Below the pieces are notes generated by a model, which worked only from the letters and a program-made list of their open reading frames with translations, had not been told where the DNA came from and made no database searches. A stretch of DNA of 7,168 nucleotides, taken from positions 1-7,168 of the forward strand of contig JAWAEB010000077.1 of assembly GCA_038891515.1 (NCBI GenBank), written 5' to 3'. Within the stretch, counting starts at the first letter, position 1, and each line of letters opens with the position of its first letter. Made by a program: the position numbers and the translations under genes. This document shows positions 6,648 through 7,168 of the stretch, piece after piece. This DNA is from HRBIN01 sp038891515 (GTDB taxonomy: Archaea; Thermoproteota; Nitrososphaeria_A; Caldarchaeales; Caldarchaeaceae).

Positions 6648-6763
6648 GCGGGGGTCGCCAAGCCTGGTCAAATCCACCCAGCCTTAAGCTGGGGAAAGCC
6701 AGCGGCGCAGGACTGAGGCTCCTGTCCCGAAGGGGTTCGTGGGTTCAAATCCCACCCCCCGCA
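6648..6763 (+). tRNA. tRNA-Leu (anticodon GAG), interrupted in the D-loop
   Basis: This is a class II tRNA with a perfect 7-bp acceptor stem (6648-6654 with 6756-6762), discriminator A at 6763 as expected for leucine, and no encoded CCA. The D-stem is GCC 6657-6659 with GGC 6704-6706. The anticodon stem is CAGGA 6708-6712 with TCCTG 6720-6724, and its loop carries GAG at 6715-6717, reading CUC/CUU. The long variable arm has CCC 6726-6728 paired with GGG 6732-6734. The T-arm is GTGGG 6739-6743 with CCCAC 6751-6755 around TTCAAAT. The D-loop is about 31 bases too long. Removing 6673-6703 leaves an ordinary 85-base tRNA-Leu whose D-loop reads GGTCAAA directly before GGC. The gene may be cotranscribed with purP, since no clear TATA box lies at the expected distance. 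Confidence 0.93.
6673..6703 (+). other. D-loop insertion in tRNA-Leu, probable archaeal tRNA intron at a non-canonical site
   Basis: The insertion sits between the end of the D-loop and the 3' strand of the D-stem (about positions 22/23). It forms its own hairpin, CCCAGC 6677-6682 with GCTGGG 6688-6693 around a five-base loop. TGGT at 6665-6668 in the 5' exon can pair with GCCA at 6698-6701 (one G-U pair). The bulges would then be CAA 6669-6671 and GCG 6702-6704, which resembles the bulge-helix-bulge motif cut by the archaeal splicing endonuclease. That model places the 3' cut exactly before the D-stem GGC but the 5' cut at 6670/6671, two bases earlier than comparison with ordinary tRNA-Leu suggests. 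The 3' end is therefore firmer than the 5' end. Confidence 0.7.
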
Positions 6764-7168
6764 GATTATTATATAGGGGGTCATCTGGGTAGATTCAGTA
6801 ATCAAGAGAAGAGAGTGGGGTTGTGGGTTGGCAGTCTTTAGCTGTCCCCGGCGTATGAGGCGTTCTTCGAGCCGTAGCGGCTTCTGCTCAATCGTTAAAC
6901 CAATGAGAGGCCTATGGCCTGAGATGTAGCTCTCCCATTCATGCACGTCTTCGATTATATCGTGGATTGTATGTCTAGGCTCTTCAGGTTCCATAACTAT
7001 ATAAAGACAGTCAAGAGTATTGAGGAGATAGCCACAGCCATAGCCCTCACACACAACACACTACTCAAAACCAAGACAGAAGCAGGTGTAATACCTAGTT
7101 GACAGTACCCTTAGCGATGAGGCTTATGGTAATATAGTCGGGATGAGGTATCTGGCTTTGAGCCTCTA
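6764..7168. other. 405-base region without an identifiable gene
   Basis: No recognised gene is seen. On the - strand a frame is open from GTG 7054 down to 6668. Its last ~30 codons are simply the antisense of the tRNA, but codons from about ATG 6994 to 6850 are protein-like (EEPRHTIHDIIEDVHEWESYI-type residues, unrecognised). On the + strand a 53-codon frame (ATG 6941 to TGA 7102), whose second half includes KSIEEIATAIALTH, is purine-rich at codon position 1 and also looks faintly coding. The two frames overlap in antisense, so both are unlikely to be real. An AT-rich TATA-like element lies at 6997-7006. Two 5-bp palindromes with three-base loops occur, AGCCG-TAG-CGGCT near 6870 and AGGCC-TAT-GGCCT at 6908-6920. 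An ATG at 7143 with eight open codons runs off the end and could begin another gene. Confidence 0.5.

Noticed and set aside
6668..7054. - strand frame taken as a full 128-residue gene
   Set aside because: Its C-terminal third is the antisense of the tRNA (CGGWDLNPRTP and following), a common artefact. Only its upstream part is kept, as an open question.
7143..7168. ATG with eight open codons at the window edge
   Set aside because: It is too short to support as a gene; there is no ribosome site, and the only AT-rich element is too close to be its TATA box.

Overview
The window looks archaeal and probably belongs to the TACK side of the Archaea. It carries a sliding clamp of the archaeal PCNA type, two PurP-family proteins (an archaeal purine-synthesis family), TATA-box promoters with short leaders, a tRNA without encoded CCA that has an insertion in its D-loop, and heavy use of AGG/AGA and ATA codons. 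No genus can be named from this sequence alone. A thermophilic or moderately thermophilic host is a guess.

Layout. (1) Positions 1-3236 on the + strand hold the 3' end of an AMP-forming acyl-CoA synthetase gene (acetyl-CoA synthetase type) and, 37 bases later, a complete pyruvate, phosphate dikinase gene (ppdK). Together they fit a route from acetate to acetyl-CoA and, through a pyruvate synthase encoded elsewhere, to pyruvate and phosphoenolpyruvate. (2) A small winged-helix protein gene lies on the - strand (3233-3670), and its stop codon overlaps the ppdK stop. (3) A 150-base divergent spacer holds the pcna promoter and, unexpectedly, a tRNA-Leu-like 5' sequence. (4) A tight + strand cluster, pcna - purP-like 1 - purP-like 2 (3821-6620), is joined by a TAATG junction and an ATGA junction, so it is almost certainly one transcript. 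(5) A tRNA-Leu(GAG) gene follows 27 bases later (6648-6763); about 31 bases interrupt its D-loop, most likely an intron. (6) The last 405 bases hold no gene I can name, only two weak opposing reading frames, a TATA-like element and two small palindromes.

The most notable points are the purP pair and the two tRNA observations. Each PurP-like protein has lost a conserved stretch that the other keeps: copy 1 lacks the glycine-rich ATP-grasp loop and the HGS motif, while copy 2 lacks the RxPAxDQL segment. This suggests a heteromeric enzyme, or one catalytic and one non-catalytic subunit. The pair is cotranscribed with the replication clamp, which links purine-nucleotide synthesis to DNA replication at the level of gene order. 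The first 15 bases of a tRNA-Leu-like sequence also occur alone in the pcna promoter region, with 14 of 15 bases matching the real tRNA gene downstream.
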